In this document: positions 53,201-61,719 of the stretch, in pieces
Position numbering within the stretch: the stretch's first letter is position 1
Layout: each line of letters opens with the position of its first letter
NCBI GenBank assembly: GCA_947579605.1
Contig: OX388315.1
Span: forward strand, 1,550,001 to 1,614,000
Length of the DNA stretch: 64,000 nt
Direction: 5' to 3'
Origin: Athripsodes cinereus
Taxonomy: Eukaryota; Arthropoda; Insecta; Trichoptera; Leptoceridae
Notes under the pieces: model-generated
The model's database searches: none
Told to the model about the DNA's origin: nothing
What the model saw: the letters and a program-made list of their open reading frames with translations, nothing else
Position numbers and translations under genes: made by a program

Positions 53201-55044
53201 TGTGAAGAAGGACATGAACTGTGGCACATACGTAGAACTAAAGAGACTGGCAGAAAATAGGGAGTAATGGAAAAGAAAATCCAAACTCATTGCAGACCAA
53301 TCCAATGGATTGTAGCTCACTATAGATATATAGGTACATATTAAATGCAACTTATAAAACAACGACAACAAATGTCAATAGATAGATAGTTATATAATTT
53401 AATGCACTCCAAATACTCTATGAACAGTTATGCAATGAGACATACAATATAATATGACAATAATAATATGTATGCATATATCTGGCATACACACTGCTTA
53501 TGCATACGTTTCATATACACAAAGAGCATTTTGAGATGAGTATTCATGTTGGGCTATTTATTATTGAGATTAGAGGGCCATTTGCAAAAATTCTAGGCTA
53601 TTCATTCTCTGAATATTACCTGATATGATTGAGAGAAAATGAATAACAAAATAAATTTTATTATGTAAGAATCTACGCAGTGTCATTCGAGACATAGAGG
53701 CATTCTCCAGAGTGATCGCCAACGTCGGGGAAGACCTGATATGGCACTAATAGAAGAAGATGTGAGAATCTAAAAATTTTTGAGAGCCAAATATGAAAAG
53801 CCTAAAACAGAGTAGTGTAATCTATTATACTCCCCCTACTAAGCTTTCCTGGTGTTGTCAGTCAAAGTGAATCCTCAAATCCCAGACATTTTATAAAGTC
53901 TAGGATCTTGAGGATCTTGTGTCTCCTAAAACAAGTTATTAGGAGACACAAAATGTTTGTCCAAGCAATGGGTATTTTATGAATAGCCTAGACTCTTTGC
54001 AAAGAGGAGACGGCAGATCTCTATTGGCTCCACCACACATTCATACAATATTATATCTACTCAATAGGATGCACTGGACTATACTTACTAATATATAATA
54101 ATATTATATACAAGTAGTAGATATTATTTGTACGTGGCCTTGACATGGTGTACTTGAATGTCTGTGTCATTACCAACTAGTATATAAATGTATACCTATA
54201 TATAATTATGCAGTTTACTACTGCACAATTATATATACATACTTACATAATATGTGTGTATAATAGTCCATACAGATACAAATGCTTAGCAATAAGTAAA
54301 ACAAACAAATGGTACATACATAATAACGTATTATAAATCTAATCACGACTGTTTCATTTAATTATAACTTAATTTTAATACCGAAGTGTATAATTTAAAT
54401 ATCAGTGAAATTTATTTTTGTATGCTGTGACCAGAACTGTACATCCGAAATGAGTGTATTCCTTGTTAAGAGTTAGTGGGAAGACATCACTTTGCATTTT
54501 TGCTCTGTGCATTTTTTTATACATTCTGGCCCTATCAATTCAACAGTAAATTTCTCAGCCTGTTGGGTGCATCGGTGGTCACCTCACGGAGGTGCCCCCA
54601 AACCAAATTCAAAGCCATACAGAGGACACTCTGACATGTCTGACATTGTGCATTGAATCATATTATAATAAAAGTGTTTTTTTTTTCTTCATAATTTATA
54701 CTGATTAATATTGTAACCACAATGTATAATGAAGAATAAAAAAATAAAAATATGTATTGCTTGTTCCTCTCAAACTTTACGTAGAGTAAGAAGTTTGTGA
54801 AAATAATTATAATATCCTTTCCATTCCTTACACCCACTTTTTTAGTCATTTTGGATCCTATAGGCCTTTTAATAATAATTTTTGATAATGTTGTAATGAT
54901 TACCTTAATTAACGACAAAGCTGCGGCTGTGGGCTTGATCTTCCCCAAGAGTGTGGAACATAGTGTGCGGATAAACTGATGTGGCACCACAAATATCAAA
55001 ATGTCTGCATCCTTGGCTGCATCCACTACATCGGGAACTGCAAC
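41295..55044 (-). CDS. Gpdh: Glycerol-3-phosphate dehydrogenase [NAD(+)], cytosolic; 3' six coding exons
   Basis: Exons in transcript order: 54904-55044, 51656-51763, 43561-43707, 42746-42929, 41861-42014, 41295-41391, all with GT-AG borders and compatible phases. They give 276 residues from [20 protein letters not shown] to RSHPEHM and a TAA stop. The enzyme reduces dihydroxyacetone phosphate to sn-glycerol 3-phosphate with NADH (cytosol; glycerophosphate shuttle, flight muscle, lipid synthesis). Visible landmarks: PHQFI, the catalytic Lys of [26 protein letters not shown], the family signature [12 protein letters not shown] with the active-site Lys, GDNTKAA, and the substrate-binding [11 protein letters not shown]. 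Both catalytic Lys codons sit at exon ends. About 70 N-terminal residues, with the GxGxxG nucleotide-binding loop, are upstream of the window; the intron before the first visible exon exceeds 8.9 kb. A single 3' terminal exon is visible, so alternative C-termini known in flies are not evident. Confidence 0.97.
42040..42540. other. Intron sequence, possible unclassified repeat
   Basis: GGGTCATTCCGTGTCAATTC at 42102 and GGGGCTTTAATCTGATGTGC at 42378 bound a block denser in non-AT words than its surroundings. No second copy in this window. Confidence 0.3.
42979..43255. repeat. Copy of the 38.6-kb MITE, interrupted by a LINE 3' fragment
   Basis: GATGCAAAGGTG, CTAGAACATTGAAACT, TCTATTTCTAACAATAATAT, then TTTTTTTCTGTTTTAATATT and AATCTATTGTTTAA match 38586-38790. 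Between them, 43072-43130 is CATTTATTTATTTATTTACA and ACGGCGTGAGCCTTTTACAT, a reverse-oriented LINE 3' end like that at 44950-45015. Confidence 0.65.
43254..43420. repeat. Foldback, 63-bp arms
   Basis: ATTAAAAATTTATAAGTAAA, AACACTTTAGAGTTTTAGAT and TTTATTAACAGTTACAC recur in reverse complement across a loop with ACAGTATATTCATACTATAA. Confidence 0.8.
44395..44573 (+). mobile_element. Repeat C copy, target of hAT insertions
   Basis: TATGTAAGTTTTCGAATGCC, GCGACCCATCCTGAATATC, GGACAGGACAATCTGC and CTACCCCGTTGGTGGGAAG, ending in CCATGATGGTGTAGAT, where the next elements begin. Confidence 0.75.
44574..45125. mobile_element. hAT MITE 1 (CATGGGTGGCCAACC ends)
   Basis: Ends CATGGGTGGCCAACCTTTTC and GCGGGTTGGCCACCCTTG, 552 bp, flanked by GTGTAGAT at 44566-44573 and 45126-45133. 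Subterminal GGGCCGC words occur at both ends. Inside, 44690-44800 is a module shared with two other loci and 44940-45015 is a LINE 3' end (TTTACATGTAAAAGGCTTCG, (AAAT)n). Confidence 0.9.
44697..44726. repeat. Poly-C tract
   Basis: Two runs of ten or more C, plus shorter ones, separated by single T. The minus strand is a strong candidate for a G-quadruplex. Inside hAT MITE 1 where the sister locus (27360) has only seven G. Confidence 0.9.
45134..45390. mobile_element. hAT MITE 2 (CAGGGGTCGGCAACC ends)
   Basis: Ends CAGGGGTCGGCAACCTTTTA and CATAGGTTGCCGACGCCTG, 257 bp, flanked by GTGTAGAT at 45126-45133 and 45391-45398. GTGCCAAGCC and GGCACGCGTGCC lie inside the ends. No coding capacity. Confidence 0.92.
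45454..45653. mobile_element. Palindromic MITE, AAGGTGAATTGAAA ends
   Basis: AAGGTGAATTGAAATAAACA and GTTAACTTCCAATTGA pair with TCAATTAGAAGTTAAC and TTTCATTTCACCTT. The next 40 bases (GAAATGGACTTCCAACAAAT, ACCTTCGGTCAATA) recur at the right edge of the window. Confidence 0.7.
45745..45930 (+). mobile_element. LINE 3' end fragment
   Basis: ACCGGGCTAGTTGGAAGACA, AAACTCGCTCTCTGTACATT and, after a GAAA microsatellite, ACCAATGTACAGTGAAAATA. Same 3' UTR as 49110-49250 and 58650-58795. Confidence 0.7.
46240..46770. mobile_element. Cluster of three repeat C copies
   Basis: 46240-46330 is minus (ATACCATCACGGAATCTCC, GGGGTAGCCGGCAGAC); 46395-46600 is plus (CCGTAAGTTTTTGAGTGTTC, GCCACCCATCCTGGATG, TTATTACATGCAGATGG); 46610-46770 is plus and partial (GATGTGCGATCTATCTTG, GAGAGGACAAC, CTGTTGGCAACCCCAC). 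The first two face each other. Confidence 0.75.
47395..47470 (-). pseudogene. LINE C-terminal fragment
   Basis: CCTAAAGGGGTAGGCAGAAG and AGCGCCCCTACTCTCGC match the reverse complement of the LINE's final coding segment (compare 48715-48790). A similar scrap lies at 44040-44110 (CCCAAGTGGGGTAAGCAGAG). Confidence 0.55.
47990..48560. mobile_element. Two repeat C copies facing each other
   Basis: 47990-48130 is plus (CCATAAGTATTAGAGTGTC, AAAAGGCAGATGTTGG, CAGCGATGAGGTTTGCC); 48385-48560 is minus (CTACTACGATACCATCAAGG, CAAATGGGGTAGCCAGC, GACGGGTGGCAAACCTCATC). Confidence 0.75.
48715..49075 (-). pseudogene. LINE ORF2 C-terminal fragment with frameshift
   Basis: Minus strand encodes [38 protein letters not shown], then after a stop near 48837 continues in another frame as [17 protein letters not shown]. 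It has diverged from the 22465 copy (RIKW for RTTW), so probably a sister subfamily. Confidence 0.8.
49110..49250 (+). mobile_element. LINE 3' end fragment
   Basis: TTGGGTTAGTTGGAAGAAAT, GCGATAAACTCGCCCTCTG, ATCAATGTACAGTAAAAAAT and an (AAAT)n tail. Typical non-LTR 3' terminus. Confidence 0.75.
49874..50576. mobile_element. TIR MITE with GGCCAATTCTGAATC ends
   Basis: CACTATGGCCAATTCTGAAT and its counterpart ATTCAGAATTGGCCCTACTG, continued inward by repeated AGTTAGTTAGTTC / TTAGTTGCACTAACTAA words. 703 bp with no coding capacity; only copy in the window. Confidence 0.75.
51170..51340 (+). mobile_element. Repeat C copy, well preserved 3' half
   Basis: ATCTTAAATTCAGTGATGAG, GCCACTCATCCTGAATGTC, GTTGGCACAGAGAGGACAGC, ATCTTCTGGCTACCCCATTT, GTGGGATTTATTGTGACGG. 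Confidence 0.8.
51850..53080. other. Intron sequence, AT-rich
   Basis: Between two dehydrogenase exons; no element recognised. Confidence 0.4.
53085..53320 (+). pseudogene. Decayed LINE C-terminal fragment
   Basis: Plus strand reads [21 protein letters not shown], then a stop, [25 protein letters not shown]: a worn version of the GRGRPR and C-terminal helix block. A second scrap with GCCAACGTCGGGGAAGACC at 53720 may belong to it. Confidence 0.6.
54470..54760 (+). mobile_element. LINE 3' end fragment (degenerate)
   Basis: GAGTTAGTGGGAAGACATC and TTTTGCTCTGTGCATTT, then TATTGTAACCACAATGTATA and ATGAAGAATAAAAAAATAAA. Interrupted by 130 bases of other sequence. Confidence 0.55.
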
Positions 55045-55174
55045 CTGCAACAAGCAATAAGCAAATGATTAAATACTAAATAATAAAACAAAACACGCAG
55101 TTTATTACAAGGGAAATTCAACAAAACAAAATATTGGTCTATGAAGAGGAAAATATAATAATATTTTAATCATA

Positions 55175-55310
55175 GTCATCACGGCATTTCCCACAAGTGG
55201 AGCAGCCAGTGGCTATACTGTGTGTTATAAGCATGCAAGTCATCCTCTCTGTACCAATTTTAAAAAACTTGCCTTTTACAAGACATTTGAAGACTGACAG
55301 AAAAGAGGTG
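55175..55310 (-). mobile_element. Repeat C copy
   Basis: CATCACGGCATTTCCCACAAG, GGAGCAGCCAGTGGC, GCAAGTCATCCTCTCTG and CTTGCCTTTTACAAGACATT in minus-strand order, internally shortened. Confidence 0.7.
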
Positions 55311-55534
55311 ATAATTTAGAGTTAATAAGAATTAATAATTTAGATGAGAAAATATGAACTGTACTTTAAATTGATTTTATTTTTGTTTTCATTGTTTCTT
55401 AGTTTGTATAAATTTTCTATTTCCCCAATGTGTGCATGTATCTATGTCTCATTTTATATTTATTTACTTTATATTTCATTCATTTTCGTTATATTTATAA
55501 AAAACATAGCCACCTTAGTCTTATACAGCAGTAG

Positions 55535-55630
55535 TCTCCAAAACAAAATGAGAAGGTTTTGAAATATTTCAAATTCCGAAACCTTTTCCAAAATCAAGCG
55601 ACGAAGGGTAGAAATTTTGAGTTCAAGGGA
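55535..55630. repeat. Module shared with hAT MITEs
   Basis: AATGAGAAGGTTTTGAAATA, TTTCAAATTCCGAAACC and AAATCAAGCGACGAAGGGTA correspond to the interior of the elements at 27102 and 44574. Confidence 0.6.
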
Positions 55631-56384
55631 AATCATCAAATTCTGGGAACTGAGCCCTAAGAAAAAAGTTTCTCAAAAGGTAAACAGGTAAAATTATCAA
55701 AAGTTGACTTGTTCCAGAGATAAAAAGGTCATAACACACCACAGCCATACACTATACATTAACCAGATGGGTGGTCTAATAAATAAAACTTGCAAATGCA
55801 ACACATAATGTGATTTAATAAAATAACTTTTGGTTTATTAAAACCTATATGTATCAATTTTATCAAAACAAAGATATTTGTATCAATTATTTATCTCATA
55901 AAACCACATTTACTATTTATATCACATATCTTATAAAACATCAAGGAAATAGATAAATTGTGGTAAGATTCTATTTATATTTATTCTTTTATCAATAACA
56001 GGGTTAATGTGGTCTCTTATAAAATCTTGATAATTATTGCATATAGACGGTTGCATCAAAACCTCGACAGTGTGGTTTTTTAACAAATGAATAGATTTTT
56101 CTTTTTTAAGGCAAAACACACTCGACATCAAGTAAATTATGAACTAATATGTAAATTTATTTCTGCCCTGTGCTCCCAGGAGGAGCGTTGAAGAGTGAAT
56201 AATGACGATGACAATGTAAGTTTATCATTTACTTTAAAATATAGGCATTTTTGATAGGTACTTAGTTTATTTTTCGATACAACGTATATAAACATCTTTT
56301 TGTTTATGGTACAGAAAAGACGACCAGTATGTTCATTACCCACATGCAGCAGTAAGCCCACTAGCTATCCCACTTACAGAGTAG

Positions 56385-56560
56385 GTACCCGGTGTCCCAC
56401 TCTTCTTTGTAAGTTTTAAAGTTTTTTCCAAATGGCAGGTGCTCATGGAACATCATAATAATATGCAAGATATTTAATATCTCCATATTGGTAGTCATGA
56501 GTTATGCCACACATCCTGGATGTCTCATATTTCTAAGACATGGAGAGGTTAACCTGTATG
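56385..56560 (+). mobile_element. Repeat C copy
   Basis: CCGGTGTCCCACTCTTCTTT, GCAAGATATTTAATATCTCC, GCCACACATCCTGGATGTC, GGAGAGGTTAACCTG. A further piece of the 3' part lies just upstream (56320-56380). Confidence 0.65.
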
Positions 56561-56883
56561 TTTTCTTTCTGGGGGATGATCTCAATGCAGGATGACATTT
56601 TTAAAACGATAATAATATATTTATTGAGTCGACGTTAGTTTTGTAAAACTCCATGTTTATATTTGGAAAAAACACATTTTTTTTAACATAACATGCATAA
56701 ACTTAATTATCTACTATTTTACACCCATACCCACAAACAAGGAATAAGTTTTATTCCACCCATTAGACTTAACTAAGTAATGCCCGGCTATGAAACAGAG
56801 ATAAAATAGTTGTTCCAAATTTATTTCTGAATGAGGAATGGAAGTTGATGCAATAACCGAGATAAATGGTTGAATGATGAATG

Positions 56884-56945
56884 GGTTAGTTGGAAGATAT
56901 CGCGCTTCTGCGATAAACTCGCTCATTGCAGAAATTTATTTGTTC
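56884..56945 (+). mobile_element. LINE 3' end scrap
   Basis: TGGGTTAGTTGGAAGATATC and GCGATAAACTCGCTCATTG only. Confidence 0.65.
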
Positions 56946-57004
56946 AGTAAAAATTGTTGTTTTTCTACTGTTAATTTTTGATGCAGTAAAAATTTGCTAT
57001 ATTT

Positions 57005-57245
57005 TTTTTATGCATAGACAATTCACACAGGTCGAACTAGTCCCAAACTAAGATATGAATCTTGTATTATGGGTACTAACGCGAGGACACACATATACAA
57101 TGCACTTAACACATATACATGTAACACCCAGACCCATAACAATATTTGAAAAAGGTCATTTTTATTTTTCCCTGGCCAGGAATCGAATCCGGAACATCGT
57201 GATTCAAAGACAGGAGCCCTACCTCTGTACCACACCGGCTGTCAA
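57005..57245 (-). mobile_element. SINE D, full-length copy (tRNA-derived)
   Basis: Minus strand: GCCGGTGTGGTACAGAGGTAG (box A-like), GGATTCGATTCCTGGCCAGG (box B), then GGGTGTTACATGTATATG, GTACCCATAATACAAG and GTTCGACCTGTGTGAATT. Tails of this kind (cycle of GTACCCATAATACAAG) are widespread among insect SINEs. Confidence 0.75.
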
Positions 57246-57338
57246 ATTGGTTTTAGTTTTATTGAGTAGTGACCTGGTTTCGACTTATAAAGTCATTTGA
57301 CAATGATCATAAAATATTAAGTAAAAATAAAACCAATT
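57243..57338. mobile_element. Foldback with hammerhead-like sequence
   Basis: AATTGGTTTTAGTTTTATT pairs with AATAAAACCAATT. On the minus strand: stem II GACTT-TAT-AAGTC (57282-57294), GAAA (57278-57281), short stem III ACC-A-GGT (57272-57278), C at the cleavage position. The core before stem II (TTGTCAAA) is degraded, so cleavage is unlikely. Confidence 0.5.
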
Positions 57339-57355
57339 GTGTTTTTTTCCATATA

Positions 57356-57898
57356 CAGTGAAACCTCTATCTATCGTTCCTCGAATAATTGTTTTCCCGT
57401 ATTTGTCGTTATTTTTTACAGTTCTGAATTAGTTTCATACAAAACACGTAAAAATATATCGCATCCATCGTTTCTCTATATGATTTTATCGCATTGACCG
57501 TTTAAATTATACAAAAAAAATCGTATTGTATGTATAAAAACATTGGAGAGCGAGCGAGAAAGAAAGAACAGTTTGTTGATTCTGTCGGCTGTCTTTTATG
57601 ATAGTACGTCAGTAGGTACAATAAAAAAGCAAATAACGATGAAAGATTACATACAGTATAAAGTATGATTTTGCTCTCCATGCAGCTTTCTTTTTTATTT
57701 TGTTACTATATTTTTTATTTCAACAAATTGATATATAACTTTTGAAACATGTATCATTTTTATAAAACCTATATAGGTACTCGTATGTACCTACATATTA
57801 AACATTAAAATACATATTAATGTGATTTTTTCTATACTCCCGCATCCATAGTTTATTTCAATAGGTCCCTTCAAAAACGATAGATAGAGGTTTCACTG
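57356..57898. mobile_element. Tc1/mariner-like MITE (pogo-type ends)
   Basis: Ends CAGTGAAACCTCTATCTATC and GATAGATAGAGGTTTCACTG, flanked by TA on both sides; 543 bp. The CAGTGAAACCTC start is typical of pogo/Tigger-like elements. No transposase remains. Confidence 0.85.
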
Positions 57899-58269
57899 TA
57901 TAATAATAATAGTTACATGTAATGACTCCACTGGCAACAATATTAGATATAGATAGATGTATCACATCTTCTATATAACTATGTCCTTGTTCACTCACTC
58001 ATTCTTCGAAGTTCAAGGCATCTTTTAACATAACATACAAACTTTTTTGGCAGCAAGTAATTAGAATTTTAGCTTGACTTTGAATAATATTGATGCCCTA
58101 AATAATTATGTACCTACTACCTACAATGTTTCAGAAACTGCAATTGTCTGGTTTTGTATATCGAAACAGCAGAAATCCATTTGCAGTTAAGTGTCATTAG
58201 AATCAAAAAACTATAATTACATTTTGACTGATTTCCTTGATTCCTTCTCCGCTGTTTTCACCATTTTTT

Positions 58270-58415
58270 GGAGCACCCCGCAAAGAATTAGTCTCACACA
58301 CTTTCCCATAAGTTTTTTAGTGTACCTACTGTAAAAGGCAGATGTTCGAATAAATGAAGACAGTTTACATCTCAAACTCAGCAATGAGGTTTGCCACCCA
58401 TCCTGAATGTCTTAA
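58270..58415 (+). mobile_element. Repeat C copy, 5' half
   Basis: GGAGCACCCCGCAAAG, CCCATAAGTTTTTTAGTGT, AAAAGGCAGATGTTCG, GATGAGGTTTGCCACCCATC and CTGAATGTCTTAAT, then it stops. Confidence 0.8.
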
Positions 58416-58649
58416 TAAATTAATCAACGAATAACTCATCACACTTGCAAAGTACCCACGGGATTGGGAATAGGATTTGACCTTGTGATCTCCTAAACTT
58501 TTTTTTATTATTATGTGTCCATGAATGCATTGTTGCCTGCATGTGCCTTTTTCATTTGTTTGTTTTACATTGTATTTTTGTTTTTTTTTTAATATTTATA
58601 ATATTACTGTAGATATGTATATTTATGTCTGTTTTGTTTTTTGATTTTA

Positions 58650-58795
58650 ATAACCGGGTTAGTTGGAAGACATCGCATTTTAGCGATAAACTCGCCCTCT
58701 GTACATTGAATTGTATAAATGATATTTTCTATGTAAATTTGTATTATTGTAAACAATGTACAGTGAAGAATAAAATAAATAAATAAATAAATGTA
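58650..58795 (+). mobile_element. LINE 3' end fragment, best copy
   Basis: ACCGGGTTAGTTGGAAGACA, GCGATAAACTCGCCCTCTG, GTAAACAATGTACAGTGAAG and (AAAT)n. Same family as 45745 and 49110. Confidence 0.8.
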
Positions 58796-59274
58796 TATCA
58801 AAGATGCTACCATCAGGCTGCTGAGCACTTTGAATAATATGTTTTGTAAAGGAATCGTTCCATCGATTGTAATTACTATTCAGTGTGAAAAAGATTATTT
58901 CTTTCCCAAAATATTCCAAAGGGAATCAAATACAACATATATTAGTTGTTGTTAATATTTGATATAAACGAGCATAGATATATGTATATCAATTGCAATT
59001 TACTTAACATTTGACAATGTGATACTTTGCTCAGTCAATGTGTAATGAAAATATTATGATGTACCTACATAGATAATTTCTGTTTGAACAGAATAAAACA
59101 AAGATATTATACTTCGCAAAAAACAGTGATTCGCTACGTTTCATCATTGCCCATAAATTAAGTAAAAACCGAATGAATGATTCAAATATTTCAATTCACT
59201 TATCCTCATATTGCGATATTACCACCAGAATGTGTACCGGCCCAGCCAAAACTTATTATTACGCAACAAATTGG

Positions 59275-59452
59275 GTTCGTCGGTAGCCTGGAGGTAGAGT
59301 CTCGGCCTTCAGAACAAGGGGTCCGTGGTTCGATCCCAGGTGCCGGCAAACTCCCCTTTCACGGCACAAGCTTTTAGCTTAGTGTGAAAGGTGTATAAGG
59401 TTGTATTTGGGTTTATAACAAACCCAGATATATCTTTAATTAAAAAAAAAAA
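59275..59452 (+). mobile_element. SINE A, full-length copy
   Basis: Starts GTTCGTCGGTAGCCTGGAG; box B GGTTCGATCCCAGG; tail AACCCAGATATATC plus A-run. Differs from 22961-23140 by only a handful of bases. Confidence 0.9.
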
Positions 59453-59892
59453 AATCATTTGCCAGCCAATCAACTGGTGCTAACTAGCACCTTCCCTGGG
59501 CCAAAGGTCAGTCCACACCTACGTCTTAAGGTTGGATTACATGTGGCAGTTGCCACACTATACACAAATGATGTAGATAACAGATGCATCATCATTATTG
59601 AATTAATTAAAAATTTGTAATGAAAACGGGTAAAAGCAGATGCATAAAACTCAAGGCTGAACTCAAATTAAATCGAAAATTTAATTCAAATATTTTTTTT
59701 CAACAATTTAAACATTTTTAAATAGGAAAATAATTCATTAATTTAAAATATAGCTAAACTCATGCTTTGAGATATTAGAAAAAAAATGGGAAATTAAGGA
59801 GGAAACCTATGTCTGAATGTAGACCAAAAGAAGCTGGAGAAAAAGAAGAAATGAGTTTTGGCATTGCATCCTCTTAACAAAATATTCAAGAG

Positions 59893-60094
59893 CAGGGCCC
59901 CAAGTCAAAACACATTTTGGTGTTAAGTTTTCGTGTTATCGTTTGAATATAGACGACGTTACGCCAAAGTGTCAATTTTCGTAACTATTGTGTATTTAAG
60001 CTACACAATTGACACTTCCTCGCAACTTCGCCTATATTCAAACTCTAAGGGAACGAAAACGTAACGTTAAAATGTATTTTGACTTTGGGCCCTG
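59893..60094. mobile_element. Palindromic MITE, GGGCCC subtype, complete
   Basis: Ends CAGGGCCCCAAGTCAAAAC and GTATTTTGACTTTGGGCCCTG, with CGTTTGAATATAGACGACG and its complement inside and GTGTATTTAAGCTACAC at the centre. Confidence 0.87.
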
Positions 60095-60452
60095 ACGTGT
60101 GGACATAAAAAACAGCAAGCAAACATTGTACATTGTAAAAATTTCGGTAGAAATAAAGAGATCCACTTTTTAATTACTTTGTCGGTGTTACCGATGTGAT
60201 AACATTCATTAATGGATGTGTATACATGTAACAATAATAATAATAAGTCTCTTATCAGAAACAACAAGAACTAATCAGGGTATCAAGCAATAAAGAACTG
60301 ATAGCAGCAATGTAATTCAAATATAATACCGATAATAACTGAAATATAACATACAAAATACATAACCATAGTTTTATGAATCTCACATTAATATTTTAGC
60401 CTATTCGTAAATGTGCATGTACAACAATGTGTATGTTTATATGACCCTAAAT

Positions 60453-60609
60453 CAGTGATTCCCAAAGTGATCCAGGTGGACCCCTCAGGTGGACCCCTGG
60501 AGGGGTCCACGGGAGACTAGGCAGGGGTCTACGTTGGCGTGACTAAAAAATGGGGTTCACGAGACGTAAGCGAAAGTGGTCTATGAGAAAAAAAGTTTGG
60601 GAACCTCTG
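60453..60609. mobile_element. hAT MITE 3 with perfect 8-bp target duplication
   Basis: Ends CAGTGATTCCCAAAGTG and AGTTTGGGAACCTCTG, 157 bp, flanked by CCCTAAAT at 60445-60452 and 60610-60617. Short internal repeats of GGTGGACCCCT. The ends resemble hAT elements of the CAGTGGTTCCCAAA type known in many animals. Confidence 0.92.
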
Positions 60610-60629
60610 CCCTAAATTGACACAAATTA

Positions 60630-60760
60630 TACCATCACGCCATATTCCACAGGATGGGTAGCCAGTGGACTAAATGCATGTAATAAATATGTATATTGTC
60701 TTCTCAAAATGGGTGACGTATGCCTCATCGCTGAGTCGTAGATTTTAATTGTCCTACCCA
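60630..60760 (-). mobile_element. Repeat C copy
   Basis: ATACCATCACGCCATATTCC, GATGGGTAGCCAGTGGAC, GCATGTAATAAATATG and TGCCTCATCGCTGAG in minus-strand order. Confidence 0.75.
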
Positions 60761-60889
60761 TTTGCCAAATTTTAGGATAAGTAAGATAAGATTTCTCATT
60801 TATTACAAAAGATAAGTGTACAATTTTTGTGACAAAAAGCGCTCAAATTTGCTACTGTTGATACAGAACATATTGGAGGTCAAAGCACA

Positions 60890-61050
60890 GATGGTGTGAA
60901 GTAGTGAGACAAGACATGTGAAACTACAATGTTTTTCACGAGGACGCACTCGACAGAACCAAGTGGCAAAATAAAACAATAAGGCTGACGACACCACCAT
61001 TTGGGACTAATAAGTGTCCAAGGAGAAGAAGAAGAACTCATATTATCTTT
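60890..61050 (+). pseudogene. C-terminal scrap of another LINE
   Basis: Plus strand translates to DRTKWQNKTIRLTTPPFGTN, then KCPRRRRRTH from an (AGA)n end. The D-R-x-x-W...GTN pattern is usual at LINE ORF2 C-termini. Confidence 0.5.
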
Positions 61051-61494
61051 GTAAGTCCCTCAGCTATGCCAGGTCAATTGCTAGTACTATATAATATGTA
61101 GTATTAATATTAATCTCCTGCTAATGGTCATATATTTCTCTTTAGTAGATATTATTGAAACAATGAGCAAATATTTACCACATTTCTAATTAGTTATCCA
61201 TCATTTACATGTAATATTATGTTGCTATCTTATCACCGGGCTGTCAAACGAGAGAGAGCGAGAGTGTGTATATACATAAAAGTGCCGAATATAATATACC
61301 TAATGCAATAATTTAACAAAATATTACATTCTGTGAACAATGCAATATCCTGTAAGAATGGTGTGCATGATAGGATGAACAAGACAATTTTCCAATTCCA
61401 TAAACCAACTCGAAATTCTTATCTTCCAAGATATTATTACGGCACGTTAATTTTTTTTAATTTAAAAAAAATTTAAAACAAACTGTTCCATGAA

Positions 61495-61710
61495 GCATCA
61501 AACAAAAGTCTACCACTGTTTGCCGTAAGCTTTCGAGTGTTCTGTAAAAGACGGGTGTTTGAAAAAATAAAAACATTTTACACCTTAATTCAGCAATAAG
61601 GTTTGACACCCATCCTAAATGCCTTGGAAAGGACAGCTTGCAGTTTATTACATGCAGTTGGTCTGCTGACTGCTCCACTTGTGGGATATGCCGTGATGGT
61701 ATAATTGTAG
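61495..61710 (+). mobile_element. Repeat C copy, near complete
   Basis: GCCGTAAGCTTTCGAGTGTTC, AAAAGACGGGTGTTTG, ATTCAGCAATAAGGTTTGAC, ACCCATCCTAAATGCC, GGACAGCTTGCAG, GGTCTGCTGACTGCTCCAC, GTGGGATATGCCGTGATGG. Confidence 0.85.
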
Positions 61711-61719
61711 TAATAGTGT

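Noticed and set aside
57171..57240. Possible tRNA gene on the minus strand
   Set aside because: Box A and B are good but the acceptor stem does not close and the downstream tail matches SINE D at 19405.
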